Assembly (NCBI GenBank): GCA_002297815.1
Contig: DBKH01000093.1
Location: 1 to 56,480 of the forward strand
DNA length: 56,480 nucleotides
From: Bacteroidales bacterium UBA755
GTDB lineage: Bacteria > Bacteroidota > Bacteroidia > Bacteroidales > UBA932
Reading direction: 5' to 3'
The notes below the pieces were generated by a model. The model was not told the DNA's origin. It did not search any database and saw only the letters and a list, made by a program, of their open reading frames with translations. Below, piece by piece: positions 7,809 to 15,005 of this stretch (position 1 is its first letter; each line of letters opens with the position of its first letter). The position numbers were made by a program, and so were the translations under genes.

Positions 7809-10718
7809 TTAGTAACCGAAGATTTCTTCAAGAGTGAGTTCGCTGACAGGACCGAGTGAGCTGACGAAGTCCATGTCCAGACCTTCTTTCTTGCCGAGGA
7901 ATCCATAGACGTACTTGCGGCCCTTGATCCACTTCTCTTGGAAGGCCTTGACATCGGCAAGGGTCATCCCCTGAACTTTTTCGAACACGGCCTTGTTACG
8001 GTCTTCTGTAAGCCCAAAGTCCTGAAGGTCAAGATATTCGTAAAGAACATTGATGCCGGTTGTCCTGCTTGTGCGGATGCCAGTTAGAAGGGAAGTCTTG
8101 GCCACCTCGAAAGCTTTTTCTGACTCAGGCATCTCGTTGATGATGCTGTCAAAAGCCTCAACGGCATCCTTAGCCTTGTCGTTCTGGGAGGCGATGAAGG
8201 CGTAGAAGAGGTAGTCGCAGTCTTTGTAGCCGAGGTCGGAGAGGAAAGCTGAGGCTGAATATGCAAGGCCACGTGCCTCGCGCATTTCCTGGAATACGAT
8301 AGCTCCCATTCCGCTGCCAAAGTAGTTGTTGTACATCCTGACGCCTGGGTCGTTGGTTGCGTTGAATTTCTCTCCTCTGTCTGAATATTGCAGGTAGTAG
8401 AACTGGTTTGCATCATACGGAGCGATGAACACCTCGCTGGATGCGACCTGTCTTGCCTGTGGATAGGCCTTGAAAAGAGGTTCTGGGTTTTCGCTGATCT
8501 TATGGTGCTCAGCTATCATGCTCTTTGCGGTAGCTTCATCGGACGGGCCGTAGTAGAGAACATCGTGCTTCTTTCCGTAGAGGTCGCGGATGGCCTGAAG
8601 AAGTTCTTCGGAAGTTAGAGTCGCCACCTGCTCGTTGGTGAGAGTGGCCTTCTTGATGTAATCCGGACCGTAGAAGATGTACCTTCTGAGCGCACTGAAA
8701 CAGGCACCTTGGTTCAGTTTGTTGTCGGAGCGGGTCTTGAATATGTCGGATTTCAGTTCCGCAAGGATCACGGTGTCAGGCTGCGCGTTGAAAATCAGAT
8801 CTTCAACGATGTCCATAGCCTTCCCAACGTTCTCGTCAAGTCCACTCACACCGATGTAGGACTGGGTGGTTCCGCAGGAAAGCCTTTGGAAGCAGGCCAG
8901 TTCGTACAGCTCTTTCTTAATCTGCTCGGCTGATCTGGTCGGAGTTCCGAGGTAGCTGAGGTAGTCGAATGCGAGGCCGAGGCGAGGGTCGTCTTGGTTG
9001 CCTCTGTCGAACACGCTGGTCAGGGTGGTGATGTCGTTGGTCTCGTTCTTCTTGTAGAGAAGTTCGATGCCTTCTGCCACGCTGCCTTTGGACATGTCTT
9101 TGGAGAAGTCCACGAACACCGGCTCGATTGGAGTGACTTCTGTGTTCTGGATTTCGGTCAGGAACTCGCTCTGCTTGTCGCGGTTGGTCTCGATAGGAGT
9201 GATAGCCGGGGCTGCGATCTTCTCAATGCTCTTATCTTCACCGATACGCTTATAGACAGCTACATAGCTGTTTGCTCCGAGGTGCTCATTCGCCCAATCC
9301 ACGATCTGCTGCTTGGTGATTTTCTCAAGCCTCTGCATCTGGAGGGCATCGTCCTTCCAATCGTGTCCGTTGATGAAAGACTGAACGAAATTCATCGCCC
9401 TTCTGCTGTTGTCCTCAAGTTGACGCATGTTGGAGAGCTTGTAGTTGTTTAGCGTTGACTGGATGAGACTCTCGTCGAAGTCTCCGGAGCGGAGCTTGGC
9501 CACTTGCTCGAGCATCAGGTCTCGCACCTCGTCAAGGGTTTGCCCCTCACGAGGGTAGCCAACGAGCATGAACTCACCGTAGTCCGGACGTGTGTAGTTG
9601 AAGCCATAGAATCCGTTGACCTTCTGTGCTTGAATCAGATTGAGGTCGGCAAGACCCGCCTGTCCGTTGTAGAGAATGTCTCCCACGATGTCTCCCACCT
9701 CGCTTCTGAGATAGTCGTTTGCTCCTGGAACTCTCCAACCCATCATCACGAACTCCGCATCGAGTCCATAGACGGTCTTCTGGACAGGAGTGGTGATGGC
9801 CTGTTCAGGTTCATATTCAAGGAATTTGATATCAGGGTTCGGTTTCCATTCTCCGAAGTATTTCTCGATCGTGGCGACGAAAGTGTCCGGGTCGAAGTCT
9901 CCGGAGACGCAGATGGCCACGTTGTTAGGTACGTAGAAGTTCGCCCTGTAGTTCTCGATGTTGACGATTGACGGATTCTTCAAGTGCTCCTGGGTTCCAA
10001 GGGTTGTCTGAAGTCCGTAAGGGTGGTGAGGAAACAGCACAGAGTCAAGGGCTTCCATGGCCTTGCTATTGTCCTCGGTGAGGCTCATGTTCTTCTCCTC
10101 GTAGACCGCCTCAAGTTCCGTGTGGAATCCACGGATCACAGGATGCATGAACCTGTCCGCCTCGATCTTCGCCCAGTTGTCAATCTCGTTGGACGGGATG
10201 TCCTCCTGATAGACTGTCATGTCGTTGGAAGTGAACGCGTTGGTGCCGTCGGCTCCGATGATGGACATCAGTTTGTCATATTCATTAGGAATGGCGATCT
10301 TTGAAGCCTCGTAACTGATGGAGTCGATCTGGTGGTAGATCGCCTTGCGCTCCTCCGGGTCGGTTTTTGTGCGGTAGATCTCGAAGAGGGCCTTGATGGA
10401 GTCGAGTTTCGGCTTTTCTGCCGCATAGTCCGACGTGCCGAAGTTCTCTGTGCCCTTGAACATCAGGTGCTCAAGGTAGTGGGCGAGTCCCGTCGTCTCC
10501 TTTGGGTCGTTCTTACTGCCGACCTTGACGGCGATGTAGGTCTGGATGCGAGGGGTTTCCTTGTTGACGGTCATATAGACCTTCAATCCGTTGTCGAGGG
10601 TGTAGATCTTCGTGTTCATTGGATCTCCCTTGACTGTCTCGTACTTGTACTTCGCGCATGATCCAGCCAGGAACAGCGTGATGACGGCTATCACCGCCAA
10701 AGTGAGTTGTCTTTTCAT
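7809..10718 (-). CDS. M16-family zinc metallopeptidase, lipoprotein, two-repeat form
   Basis: The protein is about 969 residues long. It begins with a lipoprotein signal (MKRQLTLAVIAVITLFLAGS then Cys), so it should be anchored in the periplasm or outer membrane. The inverted zinc motif HYLEH lies near residue 80 and the third ligand Glu in ELEAVYEEKN about 75 residues later. The C-terminal half is a second, inactive M16 repeat (GSGMGAIVFQEMREARGLAY is its typical core). The length fits bacterial pitrilysin/PqqL-like peptidases. I chose the ATG at 10718 because it gives a normal signal peptide; an ATG at 10730 would add MFNI. A matching promoter lies at 10793-10823. Confidence 0.92.
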   Translation of the reverse strand: MKRQLTLAVIAVITLFLAGSCAKYKYETVKGDPMNTKIYTLDNGLKVYMTVNKETPRIQTYIAVKVGSKNDPKETTGLAHYLEHLMFKGTENFGTSDYAAEKPKLDSIKALFEIYRTKTDPEERKAIYHQIDSISYEASKIAIPNEYDKLMSIIGADGTNAFTSNDMTVYQEDIPSNEIDNWAKIEADRFMHPVIRGFHTELEAVYEEKNMSLTEDNSKAMEALDSVLFPHHPYGLQTTLGTQEHLKNPSIVNIENYRANFYVPNNVAICVSGDFDPDTFVATIEKYFGEWKPNPDIKFLEYEPEQAITTPVQKTVYGLDAEFVMMGWRVPGANDYLRSEVGDIVGDILYNGQAGLADLNLIQAQKVNGFYGFNYTRPDYGEFMLVGYPREGQTLDEVRDLMLEQVAKLRSGDFDESLIQSTLNNYKLSNMRQLEDNSRRAMNFVQSFINGHDWKDDALQMQRLEKITKQQIVDWANEHLGANSYVAVYKRIGEDKSIEKIAAPAITPIETNRDKQSEFLTEIQNTEVTPIEPVFVDFSKDMSKGSVAEGIELLYKKNETNDITTLTSVFDRGNQDDPRLGLAFDYLSYLGTPTRSAEQIKKELYELACFQRLSCGTTQSYIGVSGLDENVGKAMDIVEDLIFNAQPDTVILAELKSDIFKTRSDNKLNQGACFSALRRYIFYGPDYIKKATLTNEQVATLTSEELLQAIRDLYGKKHDVLYYGPSDEATAKSMIAEHHKISENPEPLFKAYPQARQVASSEVFIAPYDANQFYYLQYSDRGEKFNATNDPGVRMYNNYFGSGMGAIVFQEMREARGLAYSASAFLSDLGYKDCDYLFYAFIASQNDKAKDAVEAFDSIINEMPESEKAFEVAKTSLLTGIRTSRTTGINVLYEYLDLQDFGLTEDRNKAVFEKVQGMTLADVKAFQEKWIKGRKYVYGFLGKKEGLDMDFVSSLGPVSELTLEEIFGY

Positions 10719-10792
10719 AATATTGAACATTAACTAATCGTCCATTACGTAGCGATTCTTTTAATACGCCAGCCCTGAATGGCTGTAATTGA

Positions 10793-10823
10793 CAAACTTA
10801 ATCAATTTTGGCCGCAACACCAA
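10793..10823 (-). promoter_or_regulatory. Promoter for the M16 peptidase-miaA-purE row
   Basis: Read on the minus strand, TTG (10823-10821) is followed by exactly 20 bases and then TAAGTTTG (10800-10793), a full match to the Bacteroidota promoter. The leader to the start codon is about 70 bases and contains the palindrome AGCCCTGAATGGCT. The site overlaps the -33 region of the divergent smpB promoter. Confidence 0.75.
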
Positions 10824-10841
10824 GAAAAGTGATTATCTTTG
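10807..10841 (+). promoter_or_regulatory. Promoter for smpB and its structured leader
   Basis: TATCTTTG at 10834-10841 fully matches TAnnTTTG. TTTG at 10807-10810 is a possible -33 element, 23 bases upstream, slightly longer than the usual 19-21. Transcription would begin near 10848, directly before the structured leader. Confidence 0.6.
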
Positions 10842-10851
10842 TGGGTAATGA

Positions 10852-10918
10852 ATATCATCACTGCTTCGCGGTGCCCATGGAAAGGCAGTGGGCAGGTTCG
10901 CTGTCGAGGCGGTGATTC
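10852..10918 (+). ncRNA. Structured leader or small RNA upstream of smpB, unidentified
   Basis: An outer stem ATCACTGC (10857-10864) pairs with GCGGTGAT (10909-10916, one G-U). An inner stem TGCCCA (10872-10877) pairs with TGGGCA (10889-10894) around the loop TGGAAAGGCAG. The element begins where transcription should start and ends about 20 bases before the smpB ATG. I considered the 4.5S signal-recognition-particle RNA because of GGAAAGGCAG, but the AGCAG side of its symmetric loop is not in the right place. It may be a cis-acting leader of smpB or a processed small RNA. Confidence 0.4.
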
Positions 10919-10939
10919 GCAATAAATGAATTTTTGAAT

Positions 10940-11395
10940 ATGCCAAAGCAGAAAGAATATAAAGTTGAGATTCGCAACCGTCGTGCCTCGTTCGACTACG
11001 AGTTCCTTGAAACCTATGTCGCGGGAATATCCTTGGTCAGCACCGAGATAAAGTCAATCCGTATGGGCAAGGCTTCGCTAGTGGATTCGTTCTGTTATTT
11101 CGTTGGCAACGAGTTGTTTGTCAAGGGTATGAACGTGGCCCAGTACTTTTGGGGTTCTTGGGGACAGCACGAGCCGATGAGGGATCGCAAGCTTCTACTG
11201 ACCAAGCGTGAGCTCCGTCATTTGCATCAGGCCGTGAAGGAGAAAGGCCTCACCATCGTGGCCACCAAGTTGTTCATCAACGAGGACGGCCTCGCCAAGC
11301 TTGTCATCGCCCTCGCGCGAGGCAAGAAAGTCTATGACAAGCGCGCCACCATCAAAGAGAAAGACCTCCGCCGTGAGCTCGACCGTGGGGAATAG
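10940..11395 (+). CDS. smpB: SsrA (tmRNA)-binding protein SmpB
   Basis: SmpB carries tmRNA to ribosomes stalled on mRNAs without a stop codon. The 151-residue protein shows the family landmarks: NRRASFDYEF near the N-terminus, GISLVSTEIKSIRMGKASL, NVAQYFWGSWGQHEP (a Bacteroidota form of the conserved YxxG/H region), and a basic C-terminal tail (ARGKKVYDKRATIKEKDLRR) that inserts into the decoding centre. I chose ATG 10940, giving MPKQKEYKVE; a TTG two codons earlier is in frame. No tmRNA gene is seen in the window. The transcript ends at a terminator near 11572. Confidence 0.96.
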   Translation: MPKQKEYKVEIRNRRASFDYEFLETYVAGISLVSTEIKSIRMGKASLVDSFCYFVGNELFVKGMNVAQYFWGSWGQHEPMRDRKLLLTKRELRHLHQAVKEKGLTIVATKLFINEDGLAKLVIALARGKKVYDKRATIKEKDLRRELDRGE

Positions 11396-11398
11396 CGC

Positions 11399-11544
11399 TG
11401 GTCACGGAGCTTGTCGAAGTGCCGAAGCGGATTATCCGGTCACAGAGCTTGTCGAAGTGCCGGAGGCGGCTTTGTGCGGAAGCGGCCAAAGAAAAGTCAT
11501 TTTCAAATTTTGCACGTTACCAAAATTTGAAAATGACTTTTCTT
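11399..11544 (+). repeat. Composite repeat, copy 1: two REP-like units plus a 24-bp-arm hairpin
   Basis: Two direct REP-like units GGTCACnGAGCTTGTCGAAG lie at about 11399-11424 and 11438-11462, followed by GCGG-rich linkers. Then comes a perfect hairpin with arms 11489-11512 and 11521-11544 around the 8-base loop CACGTTAC. The same order of parts occurs at 13120-13268 on the far side of the ATPase gene. The hairpin arms differ between the copies, but every change is compensated. Confidence 0.85.
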
Positions 11545-11571
11545 CTGTCCGCAATGCTGACGTTATCAAAC

Positions 11572-11600
11572 GAAAATCTCAATATGATTTTCTTTTTTTT
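11572..11600 (+). terminator. Rho-independent terminator, probably of smpB
   Basis: GAAAATC (11572-11578) pairs with GATTTTC (11586-11592) and is followed directly by eight T residues. It lies after the composite repeat. The stretch 11601-11710 shows nothing recognisable. Confidence 0.75.
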
Positions 11601-11710
11601 AGCGTAATAGGTTGATTCATAATCTTTAAAGTGCAGGGAATCCTGCTGGCCCGTAAATTTTTCAGCGCAAAATCCCGGCTGTCCCCCAAATTTAGCCTCT
11701 GTTGTTTATC

Positions 11711-11779
11711 GAAAAGTTGCGGAGTGTTTTGTCGAAAAGTTGCGGAGTGTTTTGCTGAAAAGTTGCGGAGTGAAATTTT
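11711..11779 (+). repeat. Three tandem 23-bp repeats upstream of the ATPase gene
   Basis: The unit GAAAAGTTGCGGAGTGTTTT plus GTC/GCT is repeated at 11711-11733, 11734-11756 and 11757-11779, the third copy diverging at its end. The last unit ends inside the -33 element of the promoter for the AAA/DUF4143 gene. This placement is what one expects of operator sites, for a regulator that is not identified. Confidence 0.85.
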
Positions 11780-11808
11780 GTTTTTTTTGATTTACGGTAG
11801 TATATTTG
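11776..11808 (+). promoter_or_regulatory. Promoter of the AAA/DUF4143 ATPase gene
   Basis: TTTTG at 11776-11780 is followed by 20 bases and then TATATTTG at 11801-11808, a full match to the Bacteroidota consensus. Transcription should begin near 11815. Confidence 0.8.
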
Positions 11809-11836
11809 CGTTAATAGCTATTAATTGGATGAATGT

Positions 11837-13111
11837 ATGCAAGAGTATAAACCACGTATAGCAGACGAATTGTTAAGGCGAAAATTGTCAGGCAAGGGAG
11901 CGGTTTTGGTTCAGGGCCCTAAATGGTGTGGAAAAACCACTACGGCGAGGCAAATCGCTGAAAGTGAACTTGACTTGGGTGATTCTTCTGTCTTGGACGA
12001 CGCATTGACTACCTTGCAGATTGTGCCGAAGAACCTTCTTCAGGGCAAGGCTCCTCGCTTGATTGACGAATGGCAGTCTATTCCTGAATTGTGGGATATG
12101 ATTCGTAATGAGGTGGATAATCGTGGAGAATTCGGGCAGTTTGTGTTGACGGGCAGCAGTGTCCCTGTTGATGAGGAAAAGAGGCGTCATAGCGGGAACG
12201 GAAGGTACGGATGGGTGAATATGCGTCCTATGAGCCTCTGGGAGTCGGGGGAAAGTAATGGGACTGTTGCTTTGAAGAGCATCTTCGAGGGTGGAATGAT
12301 TGAACCTCAGAAGAATCCGTTAAACCTTGAAGAGATTGCTTTCCTGCTCTGTAGGGGAGGATGGCCTATGTCAACTTTTCTTGAAGGGGATGTCGCGTTG
12401 GATCAGGCAAGGGACTATTATGAAACCGTTTATAAGGTAGATATACACCGTGTTGACAAAGTGAGAAGAAGCAGTGAACGTTCCAGGTTGCTGTTGCGTT
12501 CTTACGCCAGAAATGTCGGTTCCGCTACAAGTTTCAGCAGAATGAGTGAGGACATAAAGGAGAATGACAATGCGTCCGTTTCCTATGAGACGGTCTCGGA
12601 CTATGTAGACGCTCTCAAGAAACTCTTTGTTCTTGAGGATATGCCAGCTTGGAATCCAAATCTCAGAAGCAAGACTGCGATTCAGTCTTCTGACACCAGA
12701 TATTTTGTTGATCCATGCATCGCTACGGCTGCATTGTCAATAAGTCCAGCGGATCTGATTGACGATCTGCGAACATTCGGCTTGTACTTCGAATCAATGG
12801 CGGTGCGTGATTTGCGAGTGTACGTTGATGCTCTTATAGGTGAGGTGTTCCATTACCGTGATTCATCTGGTCTGGAATGTGACGCTGTGCTGCATCTTAG
12901 GGATGGCCGCTACGGACTTGTGGAGATAAAATTAGGAGGATCTGAAAACATTGAAAAAGGAGCGGCGGCCTTGAAAGAGTTGGCGAACAAGATAGATTCG
13001 GATAAAATGAAGGCTCCGTCTTTCTTGATGGTGTTGATTGGGGTGGGGCAGTTTGCCTATCAACGCAAGGATGGGGTATATGTTGTCCCGATAGGGTGTC
13101 TTAGACCGTAA
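11837..13111 (+). CDS. AAA-type ATPase with C-terminal DUF4143 domain
   Basis: The protein is about 424 residues long from the ATG at 11837; a TTG at 11825 would add four residues. The N-terminal AAA domain has the P-loop VQGPKWCGKTTTARQ, a Walker B-like LIDEWQSIP and the sensor-like FVLTGSS. The C-terminal DUF4143 region ends with ECDAVLHLRDGRYGLVEIKL, which resembles the core of PD-(D/E)XK nucleases. These ATPases are numerous and variable in Bacteroidota genomes, but their role is not established; defence, addiction and regulation have all been considered. The gene stands alone with its own promoter and is bracketed by two copies of a composite repeat, which suggests it moved or was acquired as a unit. 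Confidence 0.9.
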   Translation: MQEYKPRIADELLRRKLSGKGAVLVQGPKWCGKTTTARQIAESELDLGDSSVLDDALTTLQIVPKNLLQGKAPRLIDEWQSIPELWDMIRNEVDNRGEFGQFVLTGSSVPVDEEKRRHSGNGRYGWVNMRPMSLWESGESNGTVALKSIFEGGMIEPQKNPLNLEEIAFLLCRGGWPMSTFLEGDVALDQARDYYETVYKVDIHRVDKVRRSSERSRLLLRSYARNVGSATSFSRMSEDIKENDNASVSYETVSDYVDALKKLFVLEDMPAWNPNLRSKTAIQSSDTRYFVDPCIATAALSISPADLIDDLRTFGLYFESMAVRDLRVYVDALIGEVFHYRDSSGLECDAVLHLRDGRYGLVEIKLGGSENIEKGAAALKELANKIDSDKMKAPSFLMVLIGVGQFAYQRKDGVYVVPIGCLRP

Positions 13112-13119
13112 AGCAAGTG

Positions 13120-13268
13120 CCCTTTCGGTCTCTGAGCCTAATCTTTCGGCCACTGAGCTTGTCGAAGTGCTGGTCTATAGAAGCACCGAAGCGGCATCCT
13201 GAGAGGCGGCCAAAGAAAAAGTCATTCCCGAATTTTGCACGTTACCAAAATTCGGGAATGACTTTTTC
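13120..13268 (+). repeat. Composite repeat, copy 2: REP-like units plus a 25-bp-arm hairpin
   Basis: A partial unit (TTTCGGTCTCTGAGCC) is followed by a full REP-like unit GCCACTGAGCTTGTCGAAGT at about 13148-13170, GCGG linkers, and a perfect hairpin with arms 13211-13235 and 13244-13268 around the loop CACGTTAC. Compared with copy 1 the arms carry three substitutions and one added base pair, all matched on the opposite arm. The hairpin could also serve as a terminator for the ATPase gene and for metK, which ends 15 bases further on. Confidence 0.85.
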
Positions 13269-13282
13269 TTATGACCGGTGGA

Positions 13283-14593
13283 CTATAGTCCGAAGGCTTT
13301 TTTGATGGAGTCCACGGCGTCGAGCTTTTCCCAGCCGAAGAACTGGACGATCTTGTCGGTCTGGTGACCAGGCTTGCCGACTTTTACGGACTTGGTGTAC
13401 GGCTTACGGCCAAAGTGACCGTAGGCGGCTGTCGGTTCGTAGATCGGGTTCTTAAGCTCGAACTTGCGGATAATCGCGGCAGGGCGGAGGTCGAAGAGTT
13501 CCTCGATCTTGCGGGCGATCTGCGCGTCAGGCACGGTGCCCGTGCCATAAGTGTCAACGAATATGCTCACGGGCCTTGCCACACCGATGGCGTAGGCGAC
13601 CTGGACAAGCATCTCCTGGGCGACTCCCGCTGCGACCATATTCTTTGCTATGTGCCTTGCCGCATAGGCCGCGGAGCGGTCCACCTTGCTCGGATCCTTT
13701 CCGGAGAACGCTCCGCCACCGTGCGCGCCCTTGCCTCCGTAGGTGTCCACAATGATCTTCCTGCCTGTGAGGCCGGTGTCTCCCGCAGGGCCGCCGATCA
13801 CGAACTTGCCTGTCGGGTTGACATGCAGGATGAAGTCGTCCTTGAACAGTGCCGCTGTCTGAGGGTTCAGCGCAGCCTTCAACTTCGGCAGGAGGATATT
13901 CCTGACATCCGCCTCGATCTTGTCGTGCATCGCCTGATCCACCTTGTCTTGGCCGAACTGGCGGACAGCCTCCGAGTAGGATATATTCCCAAGCTCTTCG
14001 GCCACGAAGTCATCGTGCTGGGTAGAGATGACGATTGTGTGGACACGTACCGGGTGATGAGATTCGTCATATTCAATGGTAAATTGAGACTTTGAGTCGG
14101 GTCTCAGGTATGGCATCAGTTCCGGGGTGTTGTGGCGGATGTCCGCAAGCACTTGGAGGGCGGTCTGAGAAAGGTAGAGCGGCAGAGGCATGTAGTCCTC
14201 AGTGTCCCGGCAGGCGTAGCCGAACATCATGCCCTGGTCGCCAGCACCCTGATCCTCAGGGTTTTCGCGCACTACACCACGATTGATGTCCTGGCTCTGC
14301 TCGTGGATTTCGGAGAGGACTCCGCAGGAGTTGCCGTCGAACATGTAGTCGGCCTTGTTGTAGCCGATGCGGTTGATCACACCGCGCACAACCTTCTGAA
14401 CGTCAACGTACGCCTCGTCGGAGCGTACTTCTCCGCCGATGACGACAAGACCCGTCGAGCAGAAAGTCTCGCAGGCCACTTTTGACTCAGGATCCTGACG
14501 GAGAAACTCGTCTAGGACTGCGTCCGAAATCTGATCGGCCACCTTGTCAGGATGTCCTTCGGAGACTGATTCACTTGTAAATAAATAATTCAT
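13283..14593 (-). CDS. metK: S-adenosylmethionine synthase
   Basis: MetK makes S-adenosylmethionine from methionine and ATP. The 436-residue protein opens with MNYLFTSESVSEGHPDKVAD, which includes the ATP-binding His. It shows the loop signatures GAGDQGMMFGYA and GGGAFSGKDPSKVDRSAAYA (residues about 295-315). It is longer than E. coli MetK (384) through insertions typical of Bacteroidota. Expression is evidently controlled by its own product: a SAM-II-like riboswitch and a terminator lie in the 210-base leader. Confidence 0.97.
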   Translation of the reverse strand: MNYLFTSESVSEGHPDKVADQISDAVLDEFLRQDPESKVACETFCSTGLVVIGGEVRSDEAYVDVQKVVRGVINRIGYNKADYMFDGNSCGVLSEIHEQSQDINRGVVRENPEDQGAGDQGMMFGYACRDTEDYMPLPLYLSQTALQVLADIRHNTPELMPYLRPDSKSQFTIEYDESHHPVRVHTIVISTQHDDFVAEELGNISYSEAVRQFGQDKVDQAMHDKIEADVRNILLPKLKAALNPQTAALFKDDFILHVNPTGKFVIGGPAGDTGLTGRKIIVDTYGGKGAHGGGAFSGKDPSKVDRSAAYAARHIAKNMVAAGVAQEMLVQVAYAIGVARPVSIFVDTYGTGTVPDAQIARKIEELFDLRPAAIIRKFELKNPIYEPTAAYGHFGRKPYTKSVKVGKPGHQTDKIVQFFGWEKLDAVDSIKKAFGL

Positions 14594-14696
14594 AATGTTT
14601 TATGTTTATAATTTTCAATCATTCCGCTATTGCGGCATGCCCGCTGGCTCCGTTTTCAAGGTGTCACGCTATATTCAGGCGCACCGGGCGAAAATA

Positions 14697-14729
14697 AAAA
14701 AAACTCCAACGTATGCGGAATACGTGGAG
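14697..14729 (-). terminator. Intrinsic terminator in the metK leader
   Basis: On the minus strand CTCCACGTAT, loop TCCGC and ATACGTTGGAG form a stem with one bulged base, followed by nine T residues. It lies between the riboswitch and the metK start, so it is the likely expression platform: SAM binding would favour premature termination. Confidence 0.8.
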
Positions 14730-14751
14730 CGACACCAAAAACACAATATGA

Positions 14752-14803
14752 AATTTTTTAGCATTTTTTAGTGTGGTTGCAAGCAGGCAAATCTCTCCAC
14801 ATT
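14752..14803 (-). promoter_or_regulatory. SAM-II-like riboswitch controlling metK
   Basis: On the minus strand a stem TGTGG/CCACA (14801-14797 with 14776-14772) encloses GATTTGCCTGCTTGCAA. It is followed by CTAAAAAATGCTAAAAA. This matches the SAM-II layout: P1 stem, GATTT, TTGCAA, then GCTAAAAA. The 3' strand of the pseudoknot was not traced with certainty. The position directly after the promoter and in front of metK makes the assignment strong, since SAM-II riboswitches are known from Bacteroidota and from methionine/SAM genes. Confidence 0.72.
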
Positions 14804-14812
14804 TTCCGGATG

Positions 14813-14846
14813 CAAAGGTACTACTTTTTTTGAATATCCAAAACCG
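14813..14846 (-). promoter_or_regulatory. metK promoter
   Basis: On the minus strand TACCTTTG (14820-14813) matches TAnnTTTG, with TTTG about 18 bases upstream. Transcription would begin near 14806, almost at the first base of the riboswitch. Confidence 0.65.
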
Positions 14847-15005
14847 ACGAAGAATAAGTTTCCGTGTGTAAAACATTACAATCTTCAATCGTAATCGTAA
14901 TGTAACTAAATTAAATTTTCTGAACCGAATAAAATGTGTTAATTTCGCAAGTTGAATGGTTGGTGCGAAAAACATTTAATTCAATACTTTATTATTAACA
15001 AATCT

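Noticed and set aside
9984..10304. Plus-strand ORFs of 100-240 codons within the M16 peptidase, metK, cysS and purL genes
   Set aside because: These are antisense shadows produced by codon bias of strongly supported minus-strand genes; they show no family motifs.
10852..10918. Signal-recognition-particle 4.5S RNA or tmRNA upstream of smpB
   Set aside because: The GGAA loop lacks the properly placed AGCAG strand of SRP RNA, and there is no tRNA-like end or tag reading frame of tmRNA. Kept as an unidentified structured RNA.
11711..11779. CRISPR array
   Set aside because: The three 23-bp units are directly adjacent with no spacers and no cas genes are nearby, so this is a tandem operator-like repeat.
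13211..13268. Simple terminator of the ATPase gene
   Set aside because: It may terminate transcription, but the shared loop, the compensated arms and the REP-like units show it is a copy of a repeat element.
14952..15005. TTG start for the Oar-like receptor
   Set aside because: It would place 18 residues before a normal signal peptide; the ATG at 15006 fits better.
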